Source: Cephalotus follicularis
Lineage: Eukaryota; Streptophyta; Magnoliopsida; Oxalidales; Cephalotaceae
Reading direction: 5' to 3'
Length of the DNA stretch: 64,000 nucleotides
Assembly: GCA_001972305.1 (NCBI GenBank)
Contig: BDDD01000724.1
Span: forward strand, 338,855 to 402,854
In this document: positions 23,654-35,206 of the stretch, piece by piece
Position numbering within the stretch: the first letter of the stretch is position 1
How the letters are laid out: every line of letters begins with the position of its first letter
The notes under the pieces: model-generated
Databases searched by the model: none
Seen by the model: only the letters and a program-made list of their open reading frames with translations
Told to the model about the DNA's origin: nothing
Translations under genes and position numbers: made by a program

Positions 23654-24722
23654 ATGGTACGAACAAGGAATTTCCCACAAGGAAATGAACCGACTGAGAC
23701 TTGTGAAGAGGTACGAACTGACCCTACGGTTGAGGAGTTTGTGTGACAGGCAGTTGCCAAAGAAGTGGATCGATTAATTCATGCTATACAAAATCAAGGG
23801 CAAGGATGCCAAGAGAAAGTTACGGCAGAGGATGCATCGGCTGATGTTCAGACTGGTAGGGAAATTGGGGACCAGCCCGACACTCCTGTATATGTCTGGC
23901 TTGAGCAGTTCCAAAAGCAGAGGCCGCAATCATTTAGTTCAGCCCTAACACCTATAGAGGCTGAGCATTGGATTACGCACATGGAGAAAAATCTTTAATG
24001 TGTTGGGATGTGATGACGGACAGAAGGTAAGGTTGGCAGCATATAAGTTGGAAGGAGATGCTCAAAAGTGGCGGCAAACTTTGAGGTTGGCTAAGGGAGG
24101 AGACTATATTCATGCATTGACATGGTTTGAGTTTTGTGAAGTTTTCTATCAGCAGTATTTCCCCACTGCTGACAAGGAGGCCTACGCAAGGGAATTTGTG
24201 AACACAAGGCAAAGGGATTGTGAATCAGTCACCGAGTTTTTGGCCCGATTCACTAGGTTAGCGGGTTTTGCTGGATCCGAGGCGGGGTCGGCATTTGAGC
24301 AAGCTGAGAAGTTCAAATGGAAACTGCAGTACCAGCTTAGAGGGAAACTGATAAATTCCAGATTAGCTGACGTGGCGGAAGTAGCAAATGTTGTGAAGAA
24401 TATTGAATTGGAGAGGTTGGACTTTGAGGCAGCTCGGCAAGAAGGAGAACGAAAAGGGAATAGGAGTGATTGCCGAGGACATGATTCTGGATAGCAAATT
24501 GATGGTAAGCAGCATAAAAAGGATCATAATCAGAATAAGGATGGGGGTAACCCCAATGTTCAGATTTCTTTATGTGATACGTGTGGGAGGCGACATCCGA
24601 TTGGGACATGTTACAAGGCCACCGAGGCGTGTTTTGATTGTGGACAAATTGGTCTTCTCTTTAAGAATTGTCCGAATCCTCGTATAAGAAATAAAGCAGG
24701 AGATGGTAATGATACGGGATAG
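23654..24722 (+). pseudogene. gag: TR-GAG gag, unit 2 (two stops and a frameshift)
   Basis: Homologous throughout to the gag at 3535-4602. It has the same TGA at codon 31 (23744-23746). One extra A in the run at about 23986-23990 then shifts the frame within the MEKIF motif, where unit 1 has four A and unit 2 has five. A TAG at about 24492 interrupts the linker before the zinc knuckles. Here the first knuckle is intact (CDTCGRRHPIGTC), but the second has lost its His (CFDCGQIGLLFKNC), the reverse of the situation in unit 1. The C-terminal stop and the RNVGGRVFALT tail after it match unit 1. Confidence 0.85.
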
Positions 24723-24946
24723 CGCAACGTGGGAGGTAGAGTCTTTGCCTTAACGACGCATCAGGCTGTAAACGCTCCAGGTCTTGTTTCGGTTCTGTAT
24801 ATGTTTGGTAACCGTAATGAGTTTGATTTGTTGATAAGTCAACTTATTCTGTGGTAATTGAATTAATTTTTTTATGCATCTTGGACTGCTTTTTCTGTTA
24901 TTGATTCGGATTGGCATATGTTTAGATTTTGGGACGAAATCTTTTT

Positions 24947-24959
24947 AAGGGGGGAAGGA
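24947..24959 (+). other. Polypurine tract, TR-GAG unit 2
   Basis: AAGGGGGGAAGGA directly before LTR 3. Confidence 0.8.
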
Positions 24960-27900
24960 TGTAATACCCCATTTGTTTATGTGCATATGTTCGGACTTTT
25001 AATTTGTTTTACTATAGTGTTGGCCTATTTTAAATTTTTGGATTTTTATGTTTTGGGCTAAATGATATCATTTTGGGCTTTTGGATATTGGTTGGAATAT
25101 AATTATGGATAAGTAAAATTGATTATTTTATATTTTAAATTAGTTTTTAAAGCAGTTTTTAAATTAAATATGGTAGAAGTATTTTGATAGGAAACAAAAT
25201 AAAGTATTTTGGGAAATTACTTATTCTTTTCTTATTTCTACTCTCCCTCTCCCTTACGTTTCTTCCTTCTTCCTTCACAAAACTAATTTCTCTCCTTCTT
25301 TCTCTCCCTCAATCCCGAATTTTCTGCCCACTTCCCCTATCGTATCAGATTTTGGATTCTTTTTCCTTATCTTAGCCGATTTTTTCTCTTCCTTGTGGTA
25401 CATGTATGCCATTATTCAATGTTTATGCCTCTACTGTTTTTCTTGCGCCTGGTAGCCGAACCTGCAAGTTGAGAGGTGTTTTGTTCATCGTGATATTGTT
25501 CACCGAATCAAGTTTGTTCCTCTGTTTTTATGATTAGCAATCTATTTTGGTTTTAATGTCACCCGATTTTTCCTTGTATATAAGCTGCTTGTATGTTTGG
25601 TTTTTATTTCTGCCATACATGCTCTGTTAATGTTTTTGGAATTGTTAGCAAGTCCTGAGTTATTTTGTAATGTTAGTAAAAAGGTTTTGAATCTAACATT
25701 TAATGTCTGACAGAAATTTGGTAATGGAACTATGTATGCAATGAATTGGAAATTTTTCTCTCTATAAAGAATGATCACCAATTGCATGAATTTCTTGTTT
25801 CTTAATGTTCGTGTGCATCTATTGTGTCATATAAGTTCAATATTAGTGTTTAGAATCCTCTGGTAATGTGGTAAATGAATTTTGGACAGAATATTGGCAT
25901 AGGATTGTTAGATTTCTGCTGCTCTGTCGCCAGAACAGTCGGCTGTCTATGTAAACAGTCGGCTGTTAGGCTTTGAGTAGTCGGCTACCTTGTAAAACAG
26001 TCGGCTGTTTTGTCTTGCACAGTCGACTGGACCCCTATCACAATCAACTAGCTGTAGCTTTGTTTGAGTAGTCGGTTGCCTCGTAAAACAGCCGGCTGTT
26101 TTGTTTTGCACAGTCGACTGGACCCCTGTCACAATCGACGGGCTGTAGCTTTGTTTGTGTAGTCGGCTGGCCATGTGATACAGTCGACTGCCATGCCCTA
26201 AATAGTCGACTGGATTTTGTTACAGTCGGCTGGTTTTGTCTAGTAAAATTATGGTTTCAAGTTTTGTTATTCGTTTGTCCTTCTAATGAATCAAAATATG
26301 TTTTAAACACTGTTTAACTTCTATTTTGATATTCGGAAGTAGTTTTTGAATCCTTATGTGTATGATATTGTATCTTTTAGATTTTTGTGCTTCGAGGGAC
26401 AATTAAAAATTTGTTGATCAATTCATAAGTCATTTATGTGATCGCTTATGGTACGGATTCTTCGTTCTTGACTTATTCCTTCGGTTTTACTTAAACGAAT
26501 ATAGTTTTGTTTTATGAATATGATTCCTTCGATTTTATGAACTTCGTTATGCTCTGAACTTTGATGTGTTTAGAAATAAAGTTGGTAAGATATTTTTGTG
26601 AAAATGAATATTTTCTGGCTTTATAATTTGATTCCGAAATGTTTACGAAAGGTTATGCAATCGTCTCTTTATTTTGAAAATAAATAAGATGATTTTCCGT
26701 TTAAGAAAGTATATTGATTTGATAATGAACATGACTTCCACTATCGAAGCATGTTAAACGAACATGACTTTCATATTAGGAAGTATGTTAACTTTGAATA
26801 AGGATATACAGAGATATTTCCCACCTATGCGGTGTACTATAGGCATGTTGTTGGCCTGGCACGGAGACATGACACTTCCGTAACTATGTGATTTGACTAC
26901 GGCGTCTCTCTATGTTATGAATAAATCCCATGAGGTGGATTTATGGATCCGTTATGTATGATAGAGGCGTATGGGTCGATCCTAGGATATGTTAAGGATT
27001 CGAATATTGGGGATTGATTGTGCAGTGCCGTACACGTCTTTCCGCCGGAGCATGTGGGCCTTGCAAACCCCTTGCACTTATGTATATGTTTATGAAATTT
27101 TGGATCTCTGTGATGAGATTATGGAATCAGATAAATCTATGTTGTTTTTTTTTTGGATCTCCGTGATGAGATTATGGAATCCGATAAGTTTTTGTTTTGA
27201 AATCTTTAACTCGGATAATGTTAAAGAAATTTTTAATATTGTTTTGGATACTTTTTTGAAATTTAGATTTGGCTTTGAAACTTGGATTGTGATTTGAAAC
27301 TTGAATATTGCTTGAAAATCATATTCTACCTGCGGATATCGATTTGAAAATTTGTCAAACGTTTTGAAATGCGAATATTGGTTTTGAATTAATAGAATTG
27401 TTTATGTGACTACTTTCCTTCGTTTTCTGAAATAATGTTAAATTATTTTATACATGAGTTATATGCTATTAAAGGTCCAGGTATTTCCTATTCTTTAAAG
27501 TATCGTTTTACGTTTTCTAATTCTATATCCGTACTAAGGTTTGCTCAGCCGCGTTTTTGTTTCCATGCGGCAGGTATTCTGGGACAGCATCCGGGAAACA
27601 TGTGATGAGTGATGTCCACCATGTCTGAAGATCATCTAGGATTGTGATACTGCTATGTTTCTATTAGGATAAGTCTATGACAATAAGTACCTTTTTGGTT
27701 TATTATTTCAGTATTTGACTTAAGGATTATGTTTAAGAATTTGGCTTATGTTTATGTTTTCAGTTTATGAAGAAAGTTTCAGGCTATGTCTTAGATTATA
27801 AATGTTATGTTTAGACCACCACGTAGTTTAAATAAAGTTAAGATAATATTTTGAATAAAAGCAAAACTAAAATTTTGATAAAAGGAATAAAAATCGAGCT

Positions 27901-27972
27901 AGGTTATATATGTGTTATGTTCAGTTTTGGATTATGAAACCGTAACGACTTCCGCCATTCAGGGGTTTTACA
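24960..27972 (+). mobile_element. TR-GAG LTR 3 (uninterrupted)
   Basis: 3013 bp from TGTAATACCCC to GGGGTTTTACA; one base of the usual GTGTTACA end is changed. It is the only unbroken copy and the reference for LTRs 1 and 2. It carries the candidate TATA box at 25577-25584, the motif array at 25930-26232, and a 3' part (about 26810-27000 and 27540-27660) that is also recognisable in the LTR at 48542-50920. ATTCT follows at 27973. Confidence 0.9.
25930..26232 (+). repeat. AGTCGACTG-type motif array (type III), TR-GAG LTR 3
   Basis: Homologous to 5806-6112, with about 14 motif copies on the same 91-bp tandem unit (AGTAGTCGGCT, ACAGCCGGCTG, ACAGTCGACTGG and so on). Confidence 0.75.
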
Positions 27973-29616
27973 ATTCTAATATGGTGATTTACCAAATCAA
28001 GCTTCAATTTATGCCATGCAAGTTCTCCCAAGACAAAGATTGTCTCAAGGGAAAACTAATTGCATAAAGAGCTTAAACCCTAACCTATTTGCCAAGAAGG
28101 GAAAATAAAAGTCTACAAGAGATTATCAATCTTGATCTACCCTAAGTAGCTACTAGGTGTTGGTGATGTAAAATCAAGAAAATGGAGAAGAAGAATCAAG
28201 TTCTAAGCTGGGGAAAAAAGGAGATGGAGTTGTACACCCTAGGTTTTCACTTATCTCTTTTTCTTTCTCCAAAAACTGGCCCACTTTTTAAGAGGATGAA
28301 TGTGTTATTTTTCTTCTTCTTGTCGCCCCTTTTCATAAAGTTAAGTAAGAGTGTGGGAGATTAGAACAAGCGTCATCATCCAATGGTGACACATATCCCA
28401 CATTCACTAACACATTTATTAATATGCATGATTTTACTAGTTTTCCACCAAGAGATAAATATCCAACATTTATGAAATACCATTCTCGGATAGGGACCCT
28501 AAACTCCCGCTTACTATCGATAGTGTTGATAAATTACCGACATGCCCTTGGGGCTCGGTATTGCCATTCTAAATATTTCTAGGCCTATTCAAATGGTTGC
28601 AGGCTAATATCCAATATTACACTTGTGAGAAATTAATGTAATTAATTCCTCATTATTAAATACACACTTTCGTAACACGTGACTTTTTCCTGTTGACAGT
28701 TACCGTGTACTTTAATCCGTCGTCGTACTTGGCCCCGCCTAAGGTTGAGGGTATGGATATATGTCAACCCTAATTTTACCTCAGTAACTAATTGTCTGAT
28801 CATTACTATGACATATAGTAGACCTTCCTAGAAATCCAATTTCCAGTTTACCTTAACCTCAACCAAAGATTTCAACAGTCCACAGTATAATAAGACCAAT
28901 AGAGCCCATCACCTTCGCTCGGGTGTGACGATCCCATGTCGCGCACTCACTTGTATTCATACAAATTCTATCAAGCCCAAAGACCACCTGTTTGTCAGCC
29001 CCGTCAAAGGACTGAGTAGGCTGGAGATCAAAACAAGACAGTCTCTATACAATATAGAGTAGTCGCTTAGGTCTATGGATCAGACGGGTTATGTAGGAAC
29101 TTGCTAAATGTCCAACACCTATACATAACCGCCACATACAGGAATCACTATTGACACAAGAATAGCGACAATCCGAATAGCGTTTCCTAATTGGGTCATG
29201 TTCAGTGTACACGCTCCAAGCGTGCACCCCATACTTGCCTTAGTGTTCCCCACAGATGGTAGTGACATTCTCCATCCTCCCATACATGAGAGCAGGCACA
29301 GTGCACACAACTCTATCCAGTTCACTAATGCCCAGTAAGTGAACCTACAACTTGGAATTATTTTGTCATAAGGAATAAGGTCCAATCTTAATGCCTCCAT
29401 GCTTGGCATCCAACCTTATATGACAGGGCATCACATGTGTATGTAGGTAATACGAAATTAATCTACTTTAATTATAACATAAAACATATGTGAGATAATG
29501 CCATCAACAATATAAATAAAATCACATTTCATATAAATGGAATAAGACTATTTTATACATAGATAAGTCTGAATACAAGAGCAATCTAATGGCTTGTCAG
29601 GTCATCCTATCTAACA
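27973..29616 (-). mobile_element. Copia A 3' LTR, inner part
   Basis: Continues the LTR interrupted at 1838. The first 600 bp match 50921-51550 of the other LTR copy. It ends with CTATCTAACA at 29616, the reverse of a TGTTAG start, followed by a purine-tract equivalent (ATCTCTCACTTGG). Non-coding; short frames at 29045-29409 have no domain. Together with 1467-1838 the LTR is about 2.0 kb. Confidence 0.8.
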
Positions 29617-29744
29617 ATCTCTCACTTGGCCCTCAAGCCATGAACTCCTAAAGCCTAAGGTCATAGTGTACGATGACGCTCCAAAGCCTTTGTGCTCAAA
29701 GCGTTGGTCAGTGGATCTGCAGTTTTCGCTTTTGAGGTGACCCT
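29617..29744 (-). pseudogene. Copia A RNase H, C-terminal fragment
   Basis: On the minus strand it reads KTADPLTNALSTK in the position of the conserved copia C-terminal motif NLADPLTKAL. It is cut at 29744 by copia C; the rest of the domain resumes at 43713. The preceding 29617-29640 is the purine tract next to the 3' LTR. Confidence 0.75.
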
Positions 29745-30169
29745 TGTTGGGAACTTGGCAAGGGTTCTCGATCGATTTGGTCCTGTGATGCTAGTGTGTA
29801 TAATTTTAATTTTTCAAAAGACACAGAGACTCGCAAGTCAAGGTTCACACTAACATCTTACTACCAAAATCAATGCGCCAAGGATCTATGTTTAATGTTC
29901 ATTTAAACAATTACGAAATCAAGCATGCACGCAAAACATAAAATGTAAGCATAGGGAAAACATAAAAAAAAAGGGAAACGACCATACTAACGTTGGAGGC
30001 TCCACTACTTTGCCGCTACACGCTTGCAGTAGCCACCGCCCATTGCCGGACCCACTGCCCGGAATCCGGTGAGCTCGCCAACGATCAACCAAGACACCGT
30101 TGGACTCCAAAAAATCCACTCTACCAATTTCTGGCGGAGACGCGCTGGGAAGCACCCCGGAGAATGGCG

Positions 30170-30830
30170 AACAACGGTGGTGACTCACTTTGTTCAGACT
30201 CAGTGAGTCTCGTTCAACTGGCCATTAACCGAGCATGAAATATATGGTCACCAACATCCCGAACTAAACACCGGTGGCTGAGACTCGACCTGGAGCGCTA
30301 AGAACGGCCGGTGGCGAGTCACTGAGTTGATTCGCCGTTCGCCATCAGTGGCCGCCAAGCCATCAAACGCCTCAACTCCTTCAAGCCGACACACCTAAAC
30401 CCTAGACTCGTTGTGACTCGGGCCAGAACGCCAAGTCACAGTGGCCGGTGGGTCAACTCGGTGAGTTGACTCACAGAACACAAAACTGGTCGAAAACGCC
30501 AGGAAACGCCCAATCTAAGGTCAAGATAGGTAGAGCCAAAAGTTGGCTCCACCTACCAGTGACCATCGGCAAAGGAAAGAGACTCTGACAGCAAGAAATG
30601 GCCAAAAAATGCAAGCGGCCGTGAGGGAGAAACAGGGGAGAGAAGGAGAGAAAGGGAGAGAAAAGGGAGAAGGCTTACAAGGGAAGGTCGCTCACCTTCT
30701 CAAGGCCACCGGCGTGAAGCGCCGGTCTCTCCTCCGGCTAGAACGCGCCCTTGCGCAGTGACACGTGAAGCATCTCTCTCTCTCTCTCTCTCGCCTAAAA
30801 CGCACGCCGGGCTGGGAGAGAACACGGGAT
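30170..30830. repeat. GAGTC-rich GC module (type I) in copia C 3' LTR
   Basis: GACTCACTTTGTTCAGACTC, GAGTCACTGAGTTGATTCG, GTCAACTCGGTGAGTTGACTC, then AAAACGCCAGGAAACGCC, GGTAGAGCC and a GA-rich stretch. This is the same order of landmarks as in the gypsy-type LTRs at 45-47 kb. It is present in both LTRs of copia C, so it moved with the element. Confidence 0.65.
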
Positions 30831-30870
30831 AGAGTGGTAGAGAGTGTGTTTTTTTATTTAAATTCAATTG

Positions 30871-30896
30871 CTTAAGTTAATTAAAATTAACTTAAG
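30871..30896. repeat. Perfect inverted repeat in copia C LTR
   Basis: CTTAAGTTAAT, a 4-base spacer TAAA, then ATTAACTTAAG. The same 26 bases occur at 40994-41019 in the other LTR. It lies at the start of an AT-rich stretch (to about 31100) made of CTCTCT and TTAATTAA words. Confidence 0.8.
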
Positions 30897-32366
30897 TAAC
30901 TCTCTCCTCTCTCTAATTTTTCCTTTATCTTTGATTAAAATCTCTTCCAAAATTAATTTGTTTCTCACACATGCTTAGTAATTCTCTCAATTAATTAAAC
31001 ATGTTTCTCTCTTTTATGATTTAATTAAAGTCTCTCACTTTAAATAATTAAAGACTCTCTCTTTAATTAATTTAATTAAAATTAAATCATGCTCCGACTT
31101 TAAAATCTCTTTATATATCAAGATGAAAATTAGTGTAATGAGAAATAATCCTCTACTGTCAAATTAATATATACTAGTTAACAACTAGATTTACCACCGA
31201 GCGAGCATGTGTGCAGCATTTGTCACTTTTCCAATAATCATGCGAGACCCGAAATCCCGATGGAATTCCGGTACGCTGATAAATTTCCCAGAACATCCCA
31301 AAGTTATGGTATGACTATCCAGCTAATAGCTCCGATGTGATATTTAATCACCCCTGGATCCGTGGACCACAAAGTACCACGTCTATCATTTGTTAGCTGG
31401 TTCCCCAGTACTTTATCACTGTAATCGGTTTGTGTACCACATATCCTTCGTCATCTCGGCTCTGACCGTGGACCAGGGTTTGGATAAATGTCACCCCTAG
31501 GTAAAACCGCGATAACTATAATTTTATGAACACGTTGAGACTATAGGAGATATCCCCGGAAACCTCTCGTTCCCTATGTCCCAGTGCCCGGCCAGGACAT
31601 TAAGTCGTCCATGGTCACAAATATTATAGAGCCTATAACCCTCAAAATTGGTGTGATGATCCCGTCGTGCAGACTTGCCCATACATCTCAATGCAGCTCC
31701 CACAAGGCCAAAAGACAACCCTTTTGCCAGCACGTGGCTAGTGCTAGGGAAGGCAGAAATCAAAGCCAAGCAGTTACTACACAATGCATGCCAGCTGCTC
31801 AGGTCTAAGCACACAACGTAAATCACGTATGATCTACTAACCCTCTTTGACTAAACACTACCGTGACAATAGGAACTCTATTGACAGAGATGTTGACTCT
31901 CCAAATAGATAACCTATGGTGGGTTGGTTCAGTGTCATGCCTCTGCACGTAACCCGCATTAGCTTTAGGGTAAAGCCCAAATGGCAATGAGATAATCCAT
32001 CATTCTTTACCATTCGAAGCAGGCATAACATGGCAAGTCTTTGAGGTTCATCAATTTCTCTAAGAAAGTGAACCTATGACTTGGAACATTTGTCACGAGG
32101 GAGTAAAGATCTCACTCTCATAACCTCTTAGGCACGAGATCCAACCTTTTACGGACAGGGCGCTATACGTGTATTCAGTTGACTTGGTGATCAACTGATC
32201 CATTGAGACGGTTTGGGATTCTACATATAGCAAGATGCCAATGTTTATTAAATATGCACAATAGAACACGAATGGAACTAGGAATGTACGATTCAAGAGT
32301 GTGTCATACGTAAAGTACATATGTCTGCAGCCTCCTCGTGGCTTGCAGGGACACCCTAATCTAACA

Positions 32367-33893
32367 ATCTCCCACTTGGCTCTCTAGCCAAGAAGACCCT
32401 CAGCCTAAGCATATCACACTCTAGCACTGCTCATGGCCTTGGTCAGTAGGTCTGCTAAGTTTGCTTCTCGCGTGACTCTCTCTATGGTGACATCTACTCT
32501 CATGATGTCTCCTATATTTCCTCAATAACATCTCTTTCGAAACGTTACATTTATGATCTCCATGATCAAATGATATAGTCGTTGTATATGTTTGGGCGGT
32601 AATGAGACCCGAGTTCCATGGTTTGTGCAAAGCCCCATCGTCCTCCTTATGTTGCACAACTGGACCATGATGGATAGAACCACATAAAGTTCCACAATGA
32701 ACTTCCGCTACAAAACTAGCTACCATAATCGGTATCACTGGTTGTAACATACTTTTATTCTCTGGTGGAGTCTGCAGTCCTCGACAACCACAAACTCCTC
32801 CCACTCACACAGCACTTCTATTCAGGACCAACACATATTATAAAATTGATTTGTGATCATCCGAATTATAATTGAAACTAGAGTTGAACCAACTCTTACG
32901 TTGCAATTCACTATCTTCTCCATGTGTCTAGAAATAATCCTGAGTCTTTCACAGGCATTATGTCCTCTTGACAATGTCCCAATGTCTCTTACAAGGATTG
33001 GACTGAAATCGACTAGCCAGACCCTTAGGCATATCGACATCAGGCCTAGTATGAAGTATGGCATGCATGATGGAGCCTATTGCCGAAGCATAAGGTTACC
33101 TATTCATGCGTTTTCTCTCCTCATAAGTCTTAGAAGACATCCTCTTGGAAAGGTGAATTCCTTGGCTAATTGGCAGTAAGCCATATATGGAATTCATTCC
33201 ATACCATTTCAGCACTCTGTTGGTGTACTGGCTTTGGGAAAGTCCAAGCAATCTACTCGATCTACTCTTTAGACCTTCATTCTATAAAACGTAGAAAGCT
33301 TCTCCCAAATCCTTTCTGGAGAAGTTCTTACTTAACTGTACTTCAACATTCCTACATCAATGTGTATGTGTAGTATGTCCTCTACATACAGTGCCAAGAA
33401 AGTGATTTCTAGATTATCCTATTTCTGGTAGACATTAGGCTTATCCATATATTCGACAAAGTCAAAATGGACATTTCAGCTACGGGATGCTTGCTTAAGG
33501 TCGTAGACCTTGGGAGCTTGCACCTCTTGTGCGAACGCCCCTCAGATGTAAACCTTTGAAGACTGTCTTGACATCCATTTGCCATAGTTCATTATCACAA
33601 TGAGTGGCAAAATCCAGCATAATCCGAATGGACTAAAGCATTGCAACTGGTGAGAAAGTTCTCGGTACATGCAGACCTCTTGTCTTAGTGTATAACCTTT
33701 CGTGAACAATTGCGCTTAAAAGGTTTTAACCTTTTCCATTAACGTCAATCTTCGTCATGAAGATTTACTTAGCATCTGATAGGGTTTTAAGCCTTTGGGT
33801 GCATATACCAAGTCCTTCACTTGGTAGGCGTATATGGAGTCCTTTTCAGATTTCATGATCTCTTACCATGTCCTGGAATCAGTGCTCTTCACT
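32367..33893 (-). pseudogene. Copia C RNase H and RT remnant
   Basis: Aligns by eye with copia D 54061-55277 and 58266-58600: for example GACATCAGGCCTAGTATGAAG near 33040 against GACATCAGGTCTAGTACAGAG near 54700, and the region around 33250-33430 against 54900-55110. Frames are broken throughout; the longest open frame (32421-32804) is not the true RNase H frame. It is cut at 33893 by a solo LTR. Confidence 0.7.
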
Positions 33894-34063
33894 TATAATA
33901 ACCGCAATTTCAATTAATGTGTATTGTACAATGTTGAATAAAATATGCATTATATTAAATTTTAATGTCCAATTGTTATATGAATTATGGTTATTGAATT
34001 AATTGGTGGTTTGATTGGAATGGAAATGGGGAAATAAACTTAAGGAACCAGAATCAGCACCTA

Positions 34064-34196
34064 ACAGCCGACTGTCACAGGGTAACAGTTGACTGGTTCG
34101 TTTATGGAAGAACAACCGACTGTCACAGGGAACAGTCGACTGGTTGGTTTGAGTAAGGACAGTCGATTGTCACAGGTTAACAGTCGACTGGTCTGG
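34064..34196 (+). repeat. AGTCGACTG-type array (type III), block 1
   Basis: Alternating CCGACTGTCACAGG and AACAGTCGACTGGT in about three units of roughly 45-55 bp, including CAGTTGACTG and CAGTCGATTG decay variants. It ends about 145 bp upstream of the TATA box at 34341. Confidence 0.75.
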
Positions 34197-34340
34197 CTCA
34201 GATAGGTGTCTGTGCATGGAGTGTGAAACAGGGCAGTGGTAGCCTAAATGTGTCATGCAGGACTGATGCATGCCAACAGGTGTGCAACATGCAAGAGTGG
34301 CGTCTTGCATGTGCTCTATTCCATCTGCAGACCTGCACCC

Positions 34341-34348
34341 TATAAAAA
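34341..34348 (+). promoter_or_regulatory. TATA box of the 33.9-kb solo LTR
   Basis: TATAAAAA in the context GCACCCTATAAAAACAGAAG, a strong plant TATA context in sense orientation. It is followed by a GA-rich stretch, as in many plant 5' leaders. Confidence 0.55.
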
Positions 34349-35085
34349 CAGAAGAGAAAAGAGTAAGAAGATGTGCATATGAGAGAGAGAAGAGAAAGGT
34401 TGAACCTTGAGTTATGACTAGAGCTGGTCACTGGAATCATGAGTTCTATATATCAGTGTTGAATGAGTGTTCAGAGAGGTTAGTAATCGTCTGGAGAGAA
34501 GAGTTCAACCATTGTATTGATTGTGCATGTTAGTTTGGAGTTCCAAGTGGAGTTAGAGAGCTTGGAATAAATTGGTAAGCTCCTGATATGATTTCTATTG
34601 TTGATATAGTTGTCAATAGGTATGTGTATACTGATTCCGTTATATATATATATCATCTATAACATGCTCACATAGTTTAATTGCTGGGATTGGAGTTGAG
34701 TTGATATAAAGAGTTTTGGAACTCAAAAGAGAGTTTGAGACTTAGGATTACCTAGTAAGTTGCTGGTTTAAGTGATGTTATGGTAGCTAGTTAACCATAC
34801 GTAGTTACCCATTTTTGTTCTATATACCTGTCGACATGCACCTATAGCATTAAACTTCTGGATTATTGGTGTTGAGTTGAAATTGGAACTCAAAGAGAAG
34901 AATCAATCCAATTTGATTCTGGGATAGCGATTGAGGTAGGGGTATTGACATGTTTTTGAAGATAAAATATGTATAGCATGTCTGGATAATTTCTCTGTGA
35001 TTGCATGTTATTAATTGGTTTACATTGGAATTTGAACATGCATACTATGTTCTGTTAAACTACTGCCTGACGTTTTTTGGGCAAA

Positions 35086-35206
35086 ACAGTCGACTGTTGA
35101 GCCTAACAATCGACTGCTCAATGTAAACAGCCAACTGTTAAGGATAAACAGTCGACTGCTCAATGAAAACAGCCAGTTATTCATATGAACAGCCGACTGT
35201 TAAGAG
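35086..35206 (+). repeat. AGTCGACTG-type array (type III), block 2
   Basis: CAGTCGACTGTT, CAATCGACTGCTC, CAGCCAACTGTT, CAGTCGACTGCTC, CAGCCAGTTATT and CAGCCGACTGTT at a spacing of about 20-25 bp. Confidence 0.75.

Larger units (their letters stand above)
1839..27972 (+). mobile_element. Dimeric TR-GAG (gag-only gypsy-type) element, LTR-gag-LTR-gag-LTR
   Basis: Three related LTRs start TGTAATACCCC at 1839, 4840 and 24960. Two internal regions of about 1.48 kb lie between them (3360-4839 and 23479-24959). Each has a TGGTATCAGAG primer site, one gag frame and a purine tract, and no protease, RT, RNase H or integrase. The outer ends are flanked by ATTGT (1834-1838) and ATTCT (27973-27977), a one-mismatch target duplication, so the dimer behaves as one insertion into copia A's LTR. 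Terminal-repeat elements with only gag (TR-GAG) are known in plants and depend on other elements for enzymes. The head-to-tail dimer probably arose by LTR-LTR recombination. The middle LTR carries a 15.6-kb nested insertion. Confidence 0.85.
29745..32366 (-). mobile_element. Copia C 3' LTR
   Basis: 2622 bp, TGTTGGGAACTTGG to AATCTAACA on the plus strand, next to ATCTCCCACTTGG (purine tract in reverse). Collinear with 39877-43707. It contains the GAGTC-rich module at 30170-30830, a CT repeat at 30773-30792 and a perfect inverted repeat at 30871-30896. Confidence 0.85.

Noticed and set aside
29045-29409. Two overlapping minus-strand frames as a coding gene
   Set aside because: They lie in the copia A LTR, overlap in different frames and lack recognisable features.
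30773-30792. CT repeat, the AG repeat at 52273-52293 and the run of 11 G at 41492-41502 as functional sites
   Set aside because: Simple repeats are common in plant LTRs. A single G run is not enough for a G-quadruplex call, and nothing ties them to a function here.
32421-32804. 127-codon frame as a gene
   Set aside because: It overlaps the decayed RNase H of copia C in the wrong frame; the homologous copia D region shows the true frame.
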